Of a DNA stretch of 39,819 nt, positions 25,675-34,366 are shown piece after piece. Position 1 is the stretch's first letter. Each line of letters opens with the position of its first letter. Below the pieces are notes generated by a model. The model made no database searches, was not told where the DNA came from, and worked only from the letters and a program-made list of their open reading frames with translations. Source of the DNA: an uncultured Thiodictyon sp. (GTDB taxonomy: Bacteria > Pseudomonadota > Gammaproteobacteria > Chromatiales > Chromatiaceae); NCBI RefSeq assembly GCF_903828115.1, contig NZ_CAIKKU010000882.1:1-39819 (forward strand). The letters are read 5' to 3'. The position numbers and the translations under genes were made by a program.

Positions 25675-26865
25675 TCAAGTGTGCTTGCCCGCGAGCCAAG
25701 ACCAGGGGCCGCGGGCTTGCGGTACCCGTGGCGCCCCCGGGAACGACAGCGATTCGACCAGGCCCTTCAGGGCCTTGCAGAGGGGCGAACCGGGCGCCTG
25801 CTCCAGCAGCGGGATGCCCAGGTTGATGCTGTCCGCGACGCGGCGGTAGTCGTTGGGCAGGGTCTCGACGCGCAGTCCCGGCAAGGCCTCCGTGAAGTCC
25901 TTGAGGGTCACCTCGCCCCGCTTCTCGAAGCGGTTGATGACTACGATCAGGCGGTGGGATGCGACGCCCACCTCGCCGCGGAGCAGGGCTGCCAACCGCT
26001 TGAGCTCGTGCAAATGGGCGACCGTCTGCTGTACGACCAGCATGACCAGATCGGAGCGATCGAGCACCGCCGCGGTGGCCCGATCGATGCGCCGCGGCAG
26101 GTCGATGACCAATTCCTCATAGGCATCATCCAGGACCGCGAACAGTTTGGCGACGCGCTCCTCGTGGATGTCCTCCGGCAGCACCATGCCTTCGGCGGCC
26201 GCCGCAAGCAGGTAGAGACCGCTCGGGTGCTGCTGGGTATAACCCTGCAACGCCGTTGCGTCGAGCGTGTCGACCAGCTCCAGGGCGCGGACCAGACCGT
26301 TGCGCGACTGCAGATTGAAATAGGTGGGGAGGCTGCCGAACTGCAACTCGAAGTCCAGCAGCACGGTGCGCCGACCCTGGCCCTTGGCCAGGATGTGGGC
26401 GAAATTGGCGGCGCAGAAGCTGGCGCCGCTGCCCCCTTTCGCGTTCATGAAGGTCGTGACCCGGGCCGACAGGGCGCCGCGGCGCTCGTACTCCTCCGTG
26501 GCCACCCGGTCCAGCGCGGGGATCAGATCGGTGGCGCTCACCGGGATGGAAAAGAAGTCGCGGGCACCGATCCGCATGGACATGCGCAGCAGTTCCAGGT
26601 CGCCGGGTAACCCCACCACCAGGAGCGGCTTATTCGCCATGGTGCCGGGCTGAAAGCATGCCTCCAGTGTGCTGCGCCAATCCTCGCCCACCACCAGCAC
26701 GATCGCATCGCAGGATGCTTGAAGGTCTGACAGGGGCAGGGTCTCGCCGGTGTTCACCGGCCTGGTGGTGACCAGCAGTTGACGTTGTTCGGCAAGCAGT
26801 GTCTCGACCTGGGTCAGGGTCTGACCGGGGTGTCCGGCGAGCAAGACTTTTAAGGCGTGGCGCAT
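25675..26865 (-). CDS. tadZ: TadZ/CpaE, ParA/MinD-like localisation ATPase
   Basis: The product has 396 residues. An N-terminal receiver-like domain (1-125; VLLAGHPGQ, IVLVVGEDW) lacks a clear phosphorylation motif, as in the TadZ family. A ParA/MinD-like domain starts at 136 with an atypical Walker A, NAKGGSGASF (141-150): Lys143 is kept but the usual second Lys is Ala148. Further motifs are TVLLDFELQFGSLPTYFNLQ and ELVIDLPRRIDRATAAVLD. TadZ proteins place the pilus machine, often at a cell pole. It sits between the small lipoprotein gene and tadA. Confidence 0.9.
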   Translation of the reverse strand: MRHALKVLLAGHPGQTLTQVETLLAEQRQLLVTTRPVNTGETLPLSDLQASCDAIVLVVGEDWRSTLEACFQPGTMANKPLLVVGLPGDLELLRMSMRIGARDFFSIPVSATDLIPALDRVATEEYERRGALSARVTTFMNAKGGSGASFCAANFAHILAKGQGRRTVLLDFELQFGSLPTYFNLQSRNGLVRALELVDTLDATALQGYTQQHPSGLYLLAAAAEGMVLPEDIHEERVAKLFAVLDDAYEELVIDLPRRIDRATAAVLDRSDLVMLVVQQTVAHLHELKRLAALLRGEVGVASHRLIVVINRFEKRGEVTLKDFTEALPGLRVETLPNDYRRVADSINLGIPLLEQAPGSPLCKALKGLVESLSFPGAPRVPQARGPWSWLAGKHT

Positions 26866-26941
26866 AGCATTGGTTCGGAAGCGGCGGCCGGGTGGTGGGT
26901 CCGCCCGGGTATTGGGTTGAGTGGGTGAGCAGGGTGCGGAA

Positions 26942-27211
26942 TCACTGCCCGAGCCTGATAAGCAACGGAGGCGCCTCGACCTTCTTGCGCACCGCCACGT
27001 CCTCCCGGTAGGCCTTGAGTGCCGCCGCGGCCTGCACCCCGTCGAGTCCAGTCCCGGCGGTCCCGGGGTGCGCGGTCTGCTGCGCGATCGTCAGGCGCAC
27101 CGACTCGCCGAAGGTCGCGTTTGCCTCGCGCTCCTCATCGTTCGCGCAACCGGCGACCAGGGCGGCGAGGGTGACCAGGGCGCAGCGGGTGAGATGTGGG
27201 TGGGTTGGCAT
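26942..27211 (-). CDS. Small Tad-associated lipoprotein
   Basis: An 89-residue lipoprotein. MPTHPHLTRCALVTLAALVAGC ends in a lipobox Cys at position 22. The mature part, FGESVRLTIAQQTAHPGT then ALKAYREDV, matches the short conserved pattern of small CpaD-like proteins found between secretin and tadZ in many proteobacterial tad loci. It is much shorter than classical CpaD (about 200 residues). Likely periplasmic, near the secretin. The longer frame from 27322 overlaps the secretin gene end; the chosen start gives an intact signal, though its ribosome-binding site is weak. Confidence 0.65.
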   Translation of the reverse strand: MPTHPHLTRCALVTLAALVAGCANDEEREANATFGESVRLTIAQQTAHPGTAGTGLDGVQAAAALKAYREDVAVRKKVEAPPLLIRLGQ

Positions 27212-27248
27212 GGGCGTTACCGAAGAGGCTGTAAGGTGTTCCCCCGAC

Positions 27249-28829
27249 CTAAAGATCATGGCCGAAAAATCCCTCGCTCCCTGATTTGTCCGGCCCGAGC
27301 GTTCCGGTGGGGGTGCTGTCACCCGGTTGGTGTTTGCGGCCCTGGGTCCGTCCCATCAGGTAGAACTCGAGGTCGCTTGGTTCCACAAAGCTGTCGGTGG
27401 GCAGTTTCACCTGTTGGGGGTCGAATGAGCGGGCGAGCCTCGGGGTGACGAAGATCACCAGCTCAGTCTGCTTCTTGACGAACTCCTGACTGCGAAACAG
27501 CATGCCAAGGACCGGGATTTCGCCGAGCCCGGGGAACTTGTCCACATTCTCGCGCAGGCTCTCGTTGATCAGGCCGGCGATCGCGATGGTCTGCCCGCTC
27601 TTGATTTCCACCGTGGAGTCGGCATTACGGGTGGTGAGGGCCGGGATGTAGAAGTTGGACCCAGTCGCGCCGGTGGGCAGGGTTACGCTGTTCGTGGTGG
27701 TCAGGTCAGAGACTGAGACGTTCAATTTCAGGCTGATCACCCCCGAATCGAGCACCACCGGAACGAACGTCACGATCACCCCGAACTGTTTGTACTCGAT
27801 GGAGGTTCCATTGTTGCTGCCCTGCGATACTGGGATTGGAAACTCCCCGCCCGCCTGGAATTTGGCCTGCTGGCCACTGAGCGTAGTCAGGTTGGGCTCG
27901 GCGAGGATTCTGGCCAGGCCATTATTCTTGGCGGCGTCGATCACCAGGTTGAACAGGAAATTGCCGCTCAGGGACTGGAGGAAGACGGCCGTGTCCTGGA
28001 CGGTCGTCTTGCCCGGCGCAAATTCCGGGACCGCCGGCCCCCACATGCCGGTGTCTGCGAATTGGGGCCGACGCACGTCGCCCAGCACCGGGTCTTTGAA
28101 GATTGCGTCTGGGAAGGTAGTGCCGCTGCCCGCGGTCCCGATCTTGATGCTCCCGCCGTTGCCAAACCCGGTAAAGTTGATGTCGAGCCGCTTGACCAGG
28201 TCGCGCGAGACCTCGGCGACCTTGACCTCCAGCAGCACCTGTTGGGAGCCGCCGATCTGGATCATGTTAAGGACCTTGCCCTTGCCCTGGTCCTTGGCCG
28301 CCGCGTCCGCGAAACTCTGCGCGACTTGTGCGGCAGCCTCCGCCTTCTGCGGGCTGGACACAGTACCGCTGACCACGACGGCTCCCTGGGCAGAGCGCAC
28401 TTGGACCCGCTCCCCAGGCAGGATCTCATGGAGGTGGGACTTCAACAGTTCCAGGTCGGGGGTCACGTCCAGGGCGATCGTGCCGCGCACCTGGTCCTTG
28501 GCGTCCCAAAGGATCAGGTTGGTGCTCCCGACTTCCTTGCCGACCACATAAATCTGGCGTGGGTCCAGCACCAGGATGTCGGCGATGTTCGGGGCTGCGA
28601 CCGACACCCGCGCGGCCTGAGTGCGGAGTTTGATGACCCGCGACTGATTCAGGGCCAAGGTCACTGTTTCGCGATTGCCATAGGCGTTGTCGGCGGCGCT
28701 TTGCACCGCGTGGGCGCGTCCCCCAGGTCCCCGCGCCTGCAATGGTTGCAGGGGCTGAAGCAGCAGCAGCGCACAGACACCCGCGGCGAGCGCTCGTCGC
28801 CGACCTGGTGCAGGGCGCTCGTCCATCAT
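27249..28829 (-). CDS. rcpA: RcpA/CpaC, outer-membrane secretin of the Flp pilus
   Basis: The product has about 526 residues. A signal peptide (AAGVCALLLLQPLQPLQARG) is followed by the pilus N-domain (60-140; NQSRVIKLRTQAARVSVAAP, LVLDPRQIYVVGKEVGSTNL), a BON-like segment (HEILPGERVQVRSAQGAVVV) and the secretin domain (about 290-470; RILAEPNLTTLSGQQAKFQA, then GGEFPIPV; VEIKSGQTIAIAGLI). The C-terminus is exposed and Gly/Pro-rich. It forms the exit channel. The start overlaps the rcpC stop as TGATG, so translation is probably coupled. Confidence 0.93.
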   Translation of the reverse strand: MMDERPAPGRRRALAAGVCALLLLQPLQPLQARGPGGRAHAVQSAADNAYGNRETVTLALNQSRVIKLRTQAARVSVAAPNIADILVLDPRQIYVVGKEVGSTNLILWDAKDQVRGTIALDVTPDLELLKSHLHEILPGERVQVRSAQGAVVVSGTVSSPQKAEAAAQVAQSFADAAAKDQGKGKVLNMIQIGGSQQVLLEVKVAEVSRDLVKRLDINFTGFGNGGSIKIGTAGSGTTFPDAIFKDPVLGDVRRPQFADTGMWGPAVPEFAPGKTTVQDTAVFLQSLSGNFLFNLVIDAAKNNGLARILAEPNLTTLSGQQAKFQAGGEFPIPVSQGSNNGTSIEYKQFGVIVTFVPVVLDSGVISLKLNVSVSDLTTTNSVTLPTGATGSNFYIPALTTRNADSTVEIKSGQTIAIAGLINESLRENVDKFPGLGEIPVLGMLFRSQEFVKKQTELVIFVTPRLARSFDPQQVKLPTDSFVEPSDLEFYLMGRTQGRKHQPGDSTPTGTLGPDKSGSEGFFGHDL

Positions 28830-29656
28830 CACCGCAGTTCCCCAGTCGGCTCTTGGCCCTCGGGTGCGGTCTTGAAGAGTGACTGTAGCGGCTCCCAGGT
28901 GATCTCGCCGAGCTGGTTCCCCCGGATCACCGCCACGGTCCGGCTGCGGTCGAGCGGCGGCGGGGCCGCGGGTTTGATGGTCGTGGCGGCTGTGCCCGCC
29001 GGGGCCACCGGCTCAAGCGCATTACCTTCCCCGGGTTTGCGCAGCGTAAACTGCACGCTCCCATCTCGGGTCGCATTCACGATCTGCTCCGCCTGTGCGG
29101 GATCGACTTCCAGGGTCACCACACTCGCGATGGTCGGATCGGTCTTGTCGGGCGAGGCGGTCTGGTTGACCGCCAGCACCTTTAAATCCCGCAGCATGGT
29201 CCGGGTGTCCTTGCCCTGGGTCACGAGCAGGTCGACCTCGCTGCCGCTGACCAAGAAACCCGCGACACCGACCACATCGTTGCTCCTCACCGCGACCGCG
29301 CGTTTGCCTTGCGTGAGTTTGGCGGCGAGTGTGTTGCCGCCCAGCCGCTCGACCACGAGCCCCTCCACCAAATAAGTCCCCCTGCCGATGGCGTGGTCGG
29401 CGAACCGCCCGATGACGGCCTTCTCGTCCCTGAACGCCTTCTCGGGTATCAAGGCCGCCGGCACATCGACCATCTTGATCATCGAGGCATCGATCTTGGC
29501 CTCATTGGGAATGTCGGTCGCCGCCGCGACCACCCGGGAGAGGTCGGCGCCGCCGCCCGTGGCCATGCGGCTTGCCATCCAGCGGTTGGCCGCGAAGTAC
29601 GCGACCCAGGCAAGGGCCAGCGCTACCAGCAGCAGCAGTACACTTCGCAACGTCAT
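28829..29656 (-). CDS. rcpC: RcpC/CpaB, Flp pilus assembly protein with SAF domain
   Basis: A 275-residue protein with an N-terminal membrane anchor (LLLLVALALAWVAYFAANRW) and a periplasmic SAF domain (about 40-105; AAATDIPNEAKIDASMIKMV) followed by the CpaB C-terminal domain (RAVAVRSNDVVGVAGFLVSG, then EVDLL; ASVVTLEVDPAQAEQIVNAT). CpaB proteins stabilise the secretin channel. GAGGGG seven bases upstream supports the start. It follows the AAA+ gene after 163 bases without recognisable content, and its stop overlaps rcpA. Confidence 0.92.
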   Translation of the reverse strand: MTLRSVLLLLVALALAWVAYFAANRWMASRMATGGGADLSRVVAAATDIPNEAKIDASMIKMVDVPAALIPEKAFRDEKAVIGRFADHAIGRGTYLVEGLVVERLGGNTLAAKLTQGKRAVAVRSNDVVGVAGFLVSGSEVDLLVTQGKDTRTMLRDLKVLAVNQTASPDKTDPTIASVVTLEVDPAQAEQIVNATRDGSVQFTLRKPGEGNALEPVAPAGTAATTIKPAAPPPLDRSRTVAVIRGNQLGEITWEPLQSLFKTAPEGQEPTGELR

Positions 29657-29819
29657 CTAGCCGCGCCCCTCTGGTTCTTTGTTTGCAGCCGGAAAAACAC
29701 ATTCAACTCGCAACGCGTGCCCCCTCAGCAGCGTCAACACCCGATCTTCCTGTCCATCCCCCGTCCCCCGGTTGCGGGATGGTTGGGGTGGTGGTCTGCA
29801 GAGTGACGCGACATTCGAG

Positions 29820-31184
29820 TCAGGCCTCCGCGCTCCCTGGCGCCACGAAGTAGTTTGCCCAGGCCCAGCGCAGCGCGGTCTCGTCGATCGTGTCCGTGCC
29901 CATAGTATACCGCTTGTAATCCAACGCCAGACCAAGAAGGTCGCGCGGGTGGCAGGGCAAGAGTGGTATCCCGTGGTGCGCGTGTAACTCGTCGATGAGC
30001 AGGCTTGCCAGGGTCGGGTCCCATGCGACGCCGTTCGTCTCACATGCCTGCTTGAAGATGGCCGCGTACTCCTCCCGCGTGGACGGCTCGAACGCCACCT
30101 TGTAGCCGATGCGCCGGAGGAAGGCATCGTCCGCCAAGGCGCGGGGATCGAGATTGGTCGAGAACACCAGTACCAGGTCGAACGGCACGGTGAAGTGCTG
30201 CCCCCCCTTGAGCGACAGGTGGTCCAGGCCCTCCTCCAGGGGGACGATCCAGCGGTTGAACAGGGCCGCTGGTGAAGTCCGTTGGCGGCCCAGATCGTCG
30301 AGCAGGAGCAGTCCGTTATTGGCGCGCAATTGCAGCGGCGCCCGGTAGAGTCGCACGGCGCTGTCGTAGTGGAGGTCGAGCATGTCGAGGGTCAGTTCGC
30401 CCCCGGCGATGACGGTCGGCCGCTCGCACAGCGCATAGCGCCCGTCGAAACCCTGCTGCAACATCAACGCGTTGGTAGGGGTGGACTCCAGCGCCGGTCC
30501 CAGATTGTGGTGAACGCCAGGGTCCAGGCAGCGTACCGTGCTCTCCCCGACCGCGATCGCGTAGGGTACCAGAACCGGCTCCCCCAGCAGGCGGTTCAGA
30601 CGCCGGGCGATGAAACTCTTGCCGGTCCCGCTCGGGCCATAGACGAACAACGGCCGCCCGGAGTTGACCGCCGGGCCCAGGCGATCCAACAGGGCGGGCC
30701 GGATCACGGTGTCCGCAAAGGCGGCATGGACCGCGTCCCGGGTGAGAGGGCGCAGGCGCCGCGATTGGGCGCGGACGACTCGCTCATAGTCCGCCAAGGG
30801 CACCGGGGCCAGGCCGACATAACCATCCCGCAGCAGGGCCTCAGCCGCGGCACCGCGGCCACGCTCGGTAAGCCCGAAGCGCAGGAAGGGGCTGCCTCCC
30901 TGGATGCCCAGCACCTCGACCCGGCCGGCCGCGCGCAGGACCGCGACCAACTCCTCGATCAGGGTGCCCGCCAGGCCGAGACGCCGGGCGAGGCTGCCCA
31001 GATCGAGCACACCGGCCTCGGCCAAGTGTTTGGAGATCAGGTCCGTGAGGAAGGGTACTGACAGGCCCGTGGCCGCCGGGGTTGCCGGTCGCGGCGCCAG
31101 TTCGCCAGGCGACGGTCCTTGCTGGTCTTGCTGGGAATGCCCTGGTGCGTTCATGTCCGTGTGTTTCTTGGCGGCCTCAGGCAT
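29820..31184 (-). CDS. AAA+ ATPase with N-terminal winged-helix-like domain, Tad locus
   Basis: A 454-residue cytosolic ATPase. After a Pro/Gln-rich leader, residues about 43-115 look like a winged-helix domain (ISKHLAEAGVLDLGSLARRL, FGLTERGRGAAAEALL). The ATPase domain has Walker A GPSGTGKS at 183-190, Walker B GLLLLDDLGR with D296-D297, a sensor-1-like LVFSTNLDP and a C-terminal lid (LLPCHPRDLLGLALDYKRYT). It is not one of the classical Tad proteins, but it sits in the operon between tadV and rcpC (13 bases after tadV), so it probably serves pilus assembly or its regulation. Its role is unknown. GAGGA precedes the ATG. Confidence 0.75.
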   Translation of the reverse strand: MPEAAKKHTDMNAPGHSQQDQQGPSPGELAPRPATPAATGLSVPFLTDLISKHLAEAGVLDLGSLARRLGLAGTLIEELVAVLRAAGRVEVLGIQGGSPFLRFGLTERGRGAAAEALLRDGYVGLAPVPLADYERVVRAQSRRLRPLTRDAVHAAFADTVIRPALLDRLGPAVNSGRPLFVYGPSGTGKSFIARRLNRLLGEPVLVPYAIAVGESTVRCLDPGVHHNLGPALESTPTNALMLQQGFDGRYALCERPTVIAGGELTLDMLDLHYDSAVRLYRAPLQLRANNGLLLLDDLGRQRTSPAALFNRWIVPLEEGLDHLSLKGGQHFTVPFDLVLVFSTNLDPRALADDAFLRRIGYKVAFEPSTREEYAAIFKQACETNGVAWDPTLASLLIDELHAHHGIPLLPCHPRDLLGLALDYKRYTMGTDTIDETALRWAWANYFVAPGSAEA

Positions 31185-31197
31185 CGATCCTCGACTG

Positions 31198-31737
31198 TTA
31201 CAGCGGCCGCAGGATCGCGATGGTACTGCCGATGGCGATCGCTACCGCCAACGGTATAGGTTCAGCCATGAACTCGCCGGGACGCGGCCTGACATAGCTC
31301 AGGCGTCCCGTGACCCACAGACAGCGGATCATGCCTGCATAGCGCCCGATTGGCCCGGTCGCGCCCCGGGTCCGCCAGGCCACCAAGCCGTGCAGCACGC
31401 TCATGACCCCCGCCGTCAAGACGGCGAACAAGAAGGCCCATAGTAACTGTCGGGGCCCCAGGAGTGCACCGACTGCTCCCATCAACTTAACGTCTCCCGC
31501 GCCGGTGGATTGCACCACATAGCCCGGGAGGAGCAGCCCCATCCCCAGCCCTAATCCCACCAGACCCAGCCAAAGACCAGCAAACCCCGAGTCCCAGGCA
31601 TGGACCAACAGCCCCAAGACTGCACCGGAGACGGACAGTACATTGGGGATCTTGAATGTGCGAAAATCAGCCCAGGCCGCGGACCAGACGACCGTCAGGG
31701 TGGCGAGCGGGGCGAAGAGGGATGGTGAGTCGGCCAT
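31198..31737 (-). CDS. tadV: TadV/CpaA prepilin peptidase
   Basis: A 179-residue polytopic membrane protein of the type IV prepilin peptidase family (A24). The two catalytic Asp motifs are visible: WADFRTFKIPN (Asp near 24) and GAGDVKLMGAVGA (the GxGD motif, Asp near 83). About five or six hydrophobic segments are present. It cleaves the Flp pilin and the TadE/F pseudopilins before their hydrophobic segments. It heads the tad gene row, 380 bases downstream of flp. Confidence 0.92.
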   Translation of the reverse strand: MADSPSLFAPLATLTVVWSAAWADFRTFKIPNVLSVSGAVLGLLVHAWDSGFAGLWLGLVGLGLGMGLLLPGYVVQSTGAGDVKLMGAVGALLGPRQLLWAFLFAVLTAGVMSVLHGLVAWRTRGATGPIGRYAGMIRCLWVTGRLSYVRPRPGEFMAEPIPLAVAIAIGSTIAILRPL

Positions 31738-32118
31738 CAGGCTCCGAAAACCGCCCTTTCGCCAGGGTGCATTGAGGCTGCGAACTCAGCAAACGAGTGA
31801 ATTATCGCATGGTGCGACCAGTCTGATCGCAGCATCCGCAAGCCAAGCCCGTCACCATGATAACACGATGGCACTAAGCCTAAGCTGAATAGTGAATAAT
31901 GATCATTCACTGGTACACCCAAGACCTCGGCCCACGGATGGAAAGCGGCTCTTATCGAGATTTCCGGGTTCTGAAAACTGCCCAAGGACTAGGCGACCAG
32001 TGCGCCGGGCATTCCCCTGGCTTCATGCGAATCAGGAGATACCCCGCCACCTACGTGTTCGCGCGATCTTCGTCGCCTGCCCCTGGAAGAATTAGGAATT
32101 TAGCTGCCTTGCCGAACC
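31738..32118. other. Intergenic region between flp and tadV
   Basis: No gene recognised with confidence. A minus-strand frame of 82 codons (31737-31985) ends in a TGATG overlap with tadV, but its translation resembles no known family. A dyad lies at 31891-31911. The region presumably separates the abundant flp message from the rest of the operon and may hold a partial terminator or a promoter for tadV. Confidence 0.45.
31891..31911. promoter_or_regulatory. Perfect dyad between flp and tadV
   Basis: AGTGAAT and ATTCACT flank seven bases in AT-rich DNA, about 155 bases upstream of tadV. It could be an operator or a processing hairpin of the flp transcript. Confidence 0.3.
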
Positions 32119-32289
32119 CTATTTGATCGTGGTCGCTATCTGGTTAGCCATCGTACTTACGTTCGTACCCAGCAACGTCCACGCAGCGATCGCGGCCGCA
32201 ACGACCAAAGCAGCGAGCAACGCGTACTCAACGGTCTCGATGCCGTCTTCGTCACGCCAGAATCCTTTCAGCGCGTCTGTACCTTTCAT
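32119..32289 (-). CDS. flp: Flp type IVb pilin
   Basis: A 56-residue prepilin. MKGTDALKGFWRDEDG is the leader; the mature pilin begins IETVEYALLAALVVAAA with Glu5 and Tyr6, the signature of the Flp subfamily, followed by a hydrophobic helix and a short tail (NVSTMANQIATTIK). TadV is predicted to cut after the Gly. The ATG at 32289 follows GGAG at a good distance, so the longer 82-codon frame is not used. It is the major pilus subunit and the first gene of the locus; a small dyad (32311-32323) lies in its leader. Confidence 0.93.
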   Translation of the reverse strand: MKGTDALKGFWRDEDGIETVEYALLAALVVAAAIAAWTLLGTNVSTMANQIATTIK

Positions 32290-32754
32290 GACCGATTCTC
32301 CGGATGTTTTCAGTTGTGAACTGTCCGACGGACCCTGCCAACCAGAGCGGTGGGCTACACGCACCACCGACGGCTAACATCACTAGCAAGCATAACAAAT
32401 ATTCCGGAGAGTGAAATCCTTTTTTTTAAAATTATGTATTGTGTTTTCGCAGGAACACCCCTCGGGTGTGGCGTGGTGTTGTTGCGTCGCTGCCCCGTCT
32501 TCTTGCAAAACGGCTTCCGGGAGCGTCAGATGCCGTCCAACCCGTCCTTACGGTGCTTTCCTGAGTCAAATGGATAGGCATGTCCACTAATCTCGAAATT
32601 TTACATCCGTTTGAGAAAAAAGAAAAATCCGCTTGTCGTGATTTCGTAGCGCTTTATCCGCGGCGTACGTTGGACGACCGCCCTACGGTCGTGGGTTGCA
32701 TGGATCTGGCGCCGGAGTATCATCCTGGCGGCGCGCAGTGCCCCGCCGCGATGC
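32290..32754. promoter_or_regulatory. Upstream region of flp
   Basis: On the minus strand this carries the flp leader. It contains the dyad CAGTT-GTG-AACTG at 32311-32323, an AT-rich tract at about 32417-32440 including T8, suited to a promoter or regulator site, and a seven-base hairpin at 32674-32692 (ACGACCG / CGGTCGT). I could not identify -35/-10 or -24/-12 elements with confidence, and no gene was recognised. Confidence 0.4.
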
Positions 32755-32966
32755 GACCGTACAGCAGAAAGTGAAACGCTGCCGGCGGCAGGCTCCGAAC
32801 GCGGCTGGACGGTGCGCTCAGGGGCACTGTTGTGGCGTCGCGGCGACATCCGCCGGGACTTCAATATCCTGATCTGCGGCGACCCCGCCGAGGCCAACAC
32901 CATGATCACCTGGACCGCGCGTGTCAGACAGCAAATTCATCAACAACTTGACGCAGTCGTTCGTTA
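32755..32966 (+). pseudogene. C-terminal fragment of an unrecognised protein
   Basis: A frame without start codon reads ERGWTVRSGALLWRRGDI then RRDFNILICGDPAEANTMIT and ends QQLDAVVR at 32966. It has the amino-acid texture of a real protein but I do not recognise the family. It overlaps the beginning of the lytic transglycosylase frame in another phase. It may be the tail of a gene whose 5' part has been lost, or a chance frame. Confidence 0.35.
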
Positions 32967-34084
32967 ACTATGACCCATGGTCGGCATGCCGTGTCAGGTA
33001 TGACCGGACTGCGCAGCCGGCTGCGCCCGCGGCGGTCCGCGGCTGGCCCCGGTGGCCCCGGCGGTTTTTGCTGGTGCTCCTGACGCTGGTCTCGGCCCGG
33101 GCCAGTGCCATCTCCTTCGATGAGTTGCAGCAGTCCGCGGACGCCGGCGTGCTGCTGGACTGGGGTAAGCGCTACTTCTATGGTGTCCAGGCGCCCCAGA
33201 GCGTCGACCGGGCCATTCAACTCTTTTGCCTGGCGGCGCGCCAGGGCAGCGGGGAGGCCCAGTACCGGCTCGGGGACATCTATGCCCGCACCCTGGCAGG
33301 CAGGCGCGACGAAGTGCTGGCCGCGGCCTGGTTGTTGAAGGCCGCACGCTCCAAGTACGGCGCGGCCAAGGTGCGGCTTGCTCAGTGGGACCTGACCGCT
33401 GCCGAGATTGCGACAGAACCGGAGTGCGTGCTCAGCGGCCAGATGCTGGCAAGGACCCTGCCCCGCCCGCATCCGGTCGCACCGCCATCGATCCCCCCGC
33501 TGGCCGGTCCCGTTCCCCCCGGGACCGGGAAGAATCCGCCCGCGGTCCCCAAGGTGACGGGTAAGGCCCCGACGCGAGGGGCGATCGAGCGGCTGGTCCG
33601 CCTCCTCGCCCCCGACTTCGGGCTCAACCCTGAACTGGTGCTCGCCGTCGTCGAGGTAGAGTCCAATTTCAGTCCCAGTGCCCAGTCTCCGAAGCGTGCC
33701 CAGGGCCTGATGCAACTCATCCCAGCGACGGCCAGGCGCTTCGGCGTCGCGGACCCCTGGGACCCGCACCAGAACCTGCGCGGCGGCATGGCCTATCTGC
33801 GCTGGCTGCTCGACCACTTCGACGGTGATCTCCGGCTTGCCCTGGCTGGCTACAACGCGGGTGAGGGCGCTGTGAGTCTCCATGGCGGGATACCGCCCTA
33901 CACGGAGACCCGAAACTACGTCCGGCGCGTCGCCCGGGTCCTGGGTGTCTCCGAAGACGGTTTGGGCGCGGTCGATACGCGTCCGCGCGGGCAGATGCGG
34001 CCCCCTGGCGTGCGCGAAGGGCGTAAGGCGGATGCGCCAGGCGACTGGAGGAGCGGTTTTTTCGCCGTGGGCGAATCCGGCTGA
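32921..34084 (+). CDS. Lytic transglycosylase (SLT domain) with Sel1-like repeats
   Basis: The product has up to 387 residues. Order: a hydrophobic export segment (RFLLVLLTLVSARASA, near 48-63); a Sel1/TPR-like region (about 65-155; AIQLFCLAARQGSGEAQYRL, AAWLLKAARSKYGAAKVRLA); a Pro-rich linker; an SLT catalytic domain (about 222-335) with catalytic Glu in AVVEVESNFSP, then AQGLMQLIPATA and LAGYNAGEGAV; a basic tail. It cleaves the glycan strand to 1,6-anhydro products. The GTG at 32921 is the only start that keeps the export segment away from the extreme N-terminus; 47 residues before that segment is long, so a downstream start or small 5' lesion is possible. The PBP1A gene follows about 280 bases later. 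Confidence 0.78.
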   Translation: MSDSKFINNLTQSFVNYDPWSACRVRYDRTAQPAAPAAVRGWPRWPRRFLLVLLTLVSARASAISFDELQQSADAGVLLDWGKRYFYGVQAPQSVDRAIQLFCLAARQGSGEAQYRLGDIYARTLAGRRDEVLAAAWLLKAARSKYGAAKVRLAQWDLTAAEIATEPECVLSGQMLARTLPRPHPVAPPSIPPLAGPVPPGTGKNPPAVPKVTGKAPTRGAIERLVRLLAPDFGLNPELVLAVVEVESNFSPSAQSPKRAQGLMQLIPATARRFGVADPWDPHQNLRGGMAYLRWLLDHFDGDLRLALAGYNAGEGAVSLHGGIPPYTETRNYVRRVARVLGVSEDGLGAVDTRPRGQMRPPGVREGRKADAPGDWRSGFFAVGESG

Positions 34085-34131
34085 GGACCAGCGGATGTGC
34101 TCCCGGAATTCGTGTAACGTCCGCCGCGCGC

Positions 34132-34168
34132 ACCTTCACAGGCTCCGGTTGACCGCAGCGGTGAAGGT
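34132..34168. promoter_or_regulatory. Inverted repeat upstream of the PBP1A gene
   Basis: ACCTTCAC and GTGAAGGT pair perfectly around 21 bases that contain a second small hairpin (CGGT-TG-ACCG). It may fold as a stem-loop in the leader or act as an operator; no T-run follows. Confidence 0.3.
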
Positions 34169-34366
34169 TTCGGTCGGCGTCGTGGCGCGCACGGCGCATC
34201 CGACGGGTTTGCGGCCGATCCTGCGCTCGCGATCAGTGGTCCGAGCAGCTCGACTCGGGGGTAACAGCCTCGAGCCGCGAGATCAGTGCAATGCCCCACG
34301 CAAGCGCAAGGTTTTCGACGACTTGCCCAGTCGCAGTGCAGCGCTCAGTCAGCCCCCTGGCGCCCC

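Noticed and set aside
24833-25849. Plus-strand frames of over 300 codons opposite tadA and tadZ
   Set aside because: Shadows of well-identified genes on the other strand.
31737-31985. 82-codon minus-strand gene coupled to tadV by TGATG
   Set aside because: No family resemblance or signal; the overlap alone is weak evidence.
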